From Actinomadura craniellae (GTDB lineage: Bacteria > Actinomycetota > Actinomycetes > Streptosporangiales > Streptosporangiaceae), in assembly GCF_003289645.1 (NCBI RefSeq), contig NZ_QLYX01000005.1, forward strand, positions 372,001-436,000: DNA of 64,000 nt, in the 5' to 3' direction. Shown here in pieces: positions 61,639-64,000 of the stretch; position 1 is the first letter of the stretch; every line of letters starts with the position of its first letter. The position numbers and the translations under genes are program-made. A model generated the notes under the pieces. That model had not been told where the DNA came from. It ran no database searches and saw nothing but the letters and a program-made list of their open reading frames with translations.

Positions 61639-63435
61639 ATGGCGTTGGGTGCGTTGCTGCCGGAGCTCGACCAGAGCGATCCCGACTGGACCCCGCTGGT
61701 CACGGCCATCTCCCGGCACGCGGAGACCAAGCCGGCCGCCCCGGCCTACACCTTCGTCGACTACTCGGGGAACCCGGCCGGCACGAGGACCACCCTGAAC
61801 TGGGCGCAGATGGACGCGCGGTCGAAGGCGATGGCCGCCCGGTTGCGCCGGTCGGCCCGGCCCGGCGAGCGGGTCGCGCTGCTGCTGCCGCAGGGGCTCG
61901 ACTACCTCGTCACGATGTGCGGCGCGATGCTCGCGCGTGTGATCGCCGTCCCGCTGTTCTCGCCGGACCTGGCCGGCCACGGCGAGCGGCTGATCCGGGT
62001 GTACGCCGACGCGGACCCGGCGGTGGTGGTCACCAGCAGGAGCGCCCTGTCGCACGTGGAGAAGTTCTTCGGCGACCAGGACGTCCCGCGGCCCCGGGAG
62101 ATCGTCATCGCCGACGACCTGGACCTCGCGCCGGGGGAGACCTGGCACGACGAGCCGGCCGCCGCGGGGGACGTCGCGTACCTGCAGTACACCTCGGGAT
62201 CCACCCGCACCCCCGCCGGGGTCGAGGTCACCCACGGCAACCTCGACGCCAACGCCCGGCAGGTGCTGGCCGGCTGGACGCCCGACCACCCGCATCCGAA
62301 GATGGTCTCCTGGCTGCCGCTCTTCCATGACATGGGCCTGGTCAACATCCTGGCGCTGACCATGGTGGACGGCCACGAGTGCATCCTCATGGACCCGCTC
62401 TCGTTCCTGATGAACCCGCTGCGCTGGCTGCGGCTGATCTCCGAGTGCGAGGCCGCCTACACCTCGGCGCCCAACTTCGCCTACGAGTACGCCGCGGCCC
62501 AGGCCACCCCCGCGAAGCTGGCCGACATCGACCTGAGCGGGCTGGTCAACTGCCTGAACGGGGCCGAGCCGATCCGCACGTCCACGCTGGAGGTGTTCTC
62601 CGCGGCGTTCACCCCGGTCGGGCTGCGGCCGGGCGCCCCCACCCCGGGGTACGGGCTGGCCGAGGCCACCGTGTTCGTCAGCGCGGCGGCCGACGACGTC
62701 CCGCCGACGGTCGTCTGGGCCGACCGGGAGGAGCTCGCCCGGGGCGCGCTGCGGATCCGCGAGCCGGGCGGTGCGGGCGTCACCGGCCTGGTGGGCTGTG
62801 GCCGTCCGATCGGGCAGCACGTGGCGATCGTCGATCCCGACACCGGGGTCGAGCGGCCGGACGGCATGGTCGGCGAGGTCTGGATCCACGGCCCCAACGT
62901 GGCCGCGGGCTACTGGCGCAACCCCGAGCGCACCGCGAGCACGTTCGGCGGCGTGCTGACCGACCCGGCCGGCGGGCTACCGGCCGGTCCCTGGCTGCGG
63001 ACCGGTGACTACGGGCTGGCCCACGAGGGCGAGCTGTACATCACCGGCCGGATCAAGGACCTGGTCATCGTGGACGGCCGCAACCACTATCCGCAGGACA
63101 TCGAGGAGACGGTGTACGAGGCGCACCCGGCGATCCGCCAGGACCACGTGGCCGCCTTCGCGGTCGTCGAGGAGGACGCCGAGCGGCTGGTCGTGGTGGC
63201 CGAGCGCAACCGGCGGGTGCCGCTGGCCCGGCTGGATCTGGGGGAGGTGGAGCGGGCGGTCCGCGGCGCGGTCAACGTCGCGCACGAGCTGGCGGTGCAC
63301 GAGTTCGCGCTGGTCGAGCCGGGGATGATCTCGCGCACCTCCAGCGGGAAGATCGCCCGGGCCGCGACCCGGGAGCGCCATCTCGCGGGTGCGCTGGCCC
63401 GAACCGCTGATCGGCTCGCGGCACGCACCACATAA
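61639..63435 (+). CDS. fatty acyl-AMP ligase (FAAL, FadD32-like)
   Basis: A 598-residue adenylating enzyme. YLQYTSGSTRTPAGVEVTHGNL is the FAAL form of the ATP loop. SWLPLFHDMGLV, PGYGLAEATVFV, WLRTGDYGLAHEGELYITGR and SRTSSGKIARAATR complete the set. FAALs activate fatty acids to acyl-AMP and pass them to acyl carriers of PKS/NRPS systems. No carrier or synthase gene is visible before the window end. ATG 61639 has AAGGAG upstream. The MMPL gene follows after 43 bases. Confidence 0.92.
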   Translation: MALGALLPELDQSDPDWTPLVTAISRHAETKPAAPAYTFVDYSGNPAGTRTTLNWAQMDARSKAMAARLRRSARPGERVALLLPQGLDYLVTMCGAMLARVIAVPLFSPDLAGHGERLIRVYADADPAVVVTSRSALSHVEKFFGDQDVPRPREIVIADDLDLAPGETWHDEPAAAGDVAYLQYTSGSTRTPAGVEVTHGNLDANARQVLAGWTPDHPHPKMVSWLPLFHDMGLVNILALTMVDGHECILMDPLSFLMNPLRWLRLISECEAAYTSAPNFAYEYAAAQATPAKLADIDLSGLVNCLNGAEPIRTSTLEVFSAAFTPVGLRPGAPTPGYGLAEATVFVSAAADDVPPTVVWADREELARGALRIREPGGAGVTGLVGCGRPIGQHVAIVDPDTGVERPDGMVGEVWIHGPNVAAGYWRNPERTASTFGGVLTDPAGGLPAGPWLRTGDYGLAHEGELYITGRIKDLVIVDGRNHYPQDIEETVYEAHPAIRQDHVAAFAVVEEDAERLVVVAERNRRVPLARLDLGEVERAVRGAVNVAHELAVHEFALVEPGMISRTSSGKIARAATRERHLAGALARTADRLAARTT

Positions 63436-63478
63436 TCGACAAAAGCCACCATCCGGACGACTGCCGGTGGGGAGGGAC

Positions 63479-64000
63479 ATGCTCGCGGGCCTCGGGCGTC
63501 TGATTCATCGACGACGCTGGACGAGCCTCGTCCTCATCCTGCTCATCACCGGGGTCGCCGTCGTCTGGGGGCCGGGCGTCTTCAGCAAGTTCAAGCAGGG
63601 CGGGTTCGAGGACCCCAAGGCCGACTCCACCACGGTCGCCAAGCTGTCGACCACCTACTTCGGCAGCACCAACCCCGACGTCCTGCTGCTCTACAGCAGC
63701 AAGACCATGACGGTCGACGACCCGCGGTTCATGGCCTCGGCGCTCACCACGGTCTCCCGGCTGCCCCGGGCGCAGGTCGCCGAGGTGGTGTCGTACTGGT
63801 CCTTCTCGGGCGAGACGGCCGCGCCGTTCGTCTCCCGCGACCGGCACTCCACCTTCCTCGCCGTCAAGCTCAGGGGCTCCGACGACCTGACGAAGGTGGC
63901 GAACTACGAGAAGATCAAGGACCGGCTGGAGGCCCCCGGGCTGACCACCCAGATCGCCGGCTCCTACCCGCTCGCGGTGGAGTTCGGCGAGCAGGTCGTC
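63479..64000 (+). CDS. MMPL-family RND transporter (5' part only)
   Basis: ATG 63479 with GGAGGG five bases upstream; the frame stays open to the window edge (174 codons). Residues 1-40 give RRRWTSLVLILLITGVAVVWGPGVF (membrane helix 1), followed by FSKFKQGGFEDPKADSTTVAK and the first periplasmic domain, typical of MmpL proteins. With the upstream fatty acyl-AMP ligase it suggests synthesis and export of a complex lipid. The rest lies outside the window. Confidence 0.9.
   Translation, partial: MLAGLGRLIHRRRWTSLVLILLITGVAVVWGPGVFSKFKQGGFEDPKADSTTVAKLSTTYFGSTNPDVLLLYSSKTMTVDDPRFMASALTTVSRLPRAQVAEVVSYWSFSGETAAPFVSRDRHSTFLAVKLRGSDDLTKVANYEKIKDRLEAPGLTTQIAGSYPLAVEFGEQVV

Overview
The window is high-GC actinomycete chromosome. 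Evidence: GC-rich third codon positions, frequent GTG starts, GGAGG ribosome sites, and gene order shared with Mycobacterium tuberculosis (Rv3678A to Rv3649) and Streptomyces (SCO3550 to SCO3547). The fatty acyl-AMP ligase/MMPL pair and the repeat-rich intergenic regions would fit a Streptosporangiales/Thermomonosporaceae-like genome, but the genus cannot be fixed from sequence alone. No tRNA, rRNA, CRISPR array, intact transposase or prophage was seen.

Layout. (1) 0-12.4 kb, housekeeping core: DUF4177, RidA, Nudix, MBL hydrolase, Crp with a self-operator, endonuclease III (preceded by a decayed copy of its own N-terminal part), CoA-type Nudix, MarP protease, DUF309, epoxide-hydrolase-like protein, holin-like membrane protein, acetyl-CoA synthetase, and a Fic-fold protein with a degenerate catalytic motif. 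(2) 12.4-19.6 kb, an Ssd/Tad pilus locus: ssd, tadA, tadB, tadC, DUF4244 pilin-like, TadE-like and a TadE/G-like protein. It is broken up by MITE-like elements, minisatellites and hairpins. (3) 19.6-30.9 kb: an FN3-type surface protein, a repeat-rich gap, a LapA-like protein, an MrfA/Hrq1-like helicase, BldG and its partner anti-sigma ATPase, the H+-pyrophosphatase HppA, an unlisted 38-residue membrane protein, a SixA-like phosphatase and SerB. (4) 30.9-40.4 kb: MFS transporter, PP2C phosphatase, DUF2752, an RDD protein with a GYGQQ-repeat head, a stand-alone ABC ATPase, a Rieske/DUF2231 protein and a molybdopterin oxidoreductase. (5) 40.6-51 kb, tandem gene pairs: two secreted esterases, two CapA lipoproteins and two Uma2 proteins. 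Between them lie catalase with its Fur-family regulator and a class V aminotransferase. (6) 51-64 kb: GH1 glucosidase with divergent TetR, LURP-one-like protein, lipoprotein esterase, ferritin-like diiron protein with a strong palindromic operator, pterin dehydratase, RlpA-like protein, hydrolase, YkvA, IclR, a proline-rich anchored protein, and a fatty acyl-AMP ligase next to an MMPL exporter that runs off the window.

The main unexplained signal is small-scale. A family of MITE-like elements with imperfect terminal repeats has three copies here, and in every copy one end coincides with the stop codon of the adjacent gene (ephE-like TAA, ssd TAG, tadC TAA). A second palindromic repeat family has four copies. 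Several coding relics lie between intact genes: an nth fragment, a LuxR-type HTH and a GyrI-like C-terminus. TTATCCACA-type motifs stand upstream of both ssd and the pilin gene.
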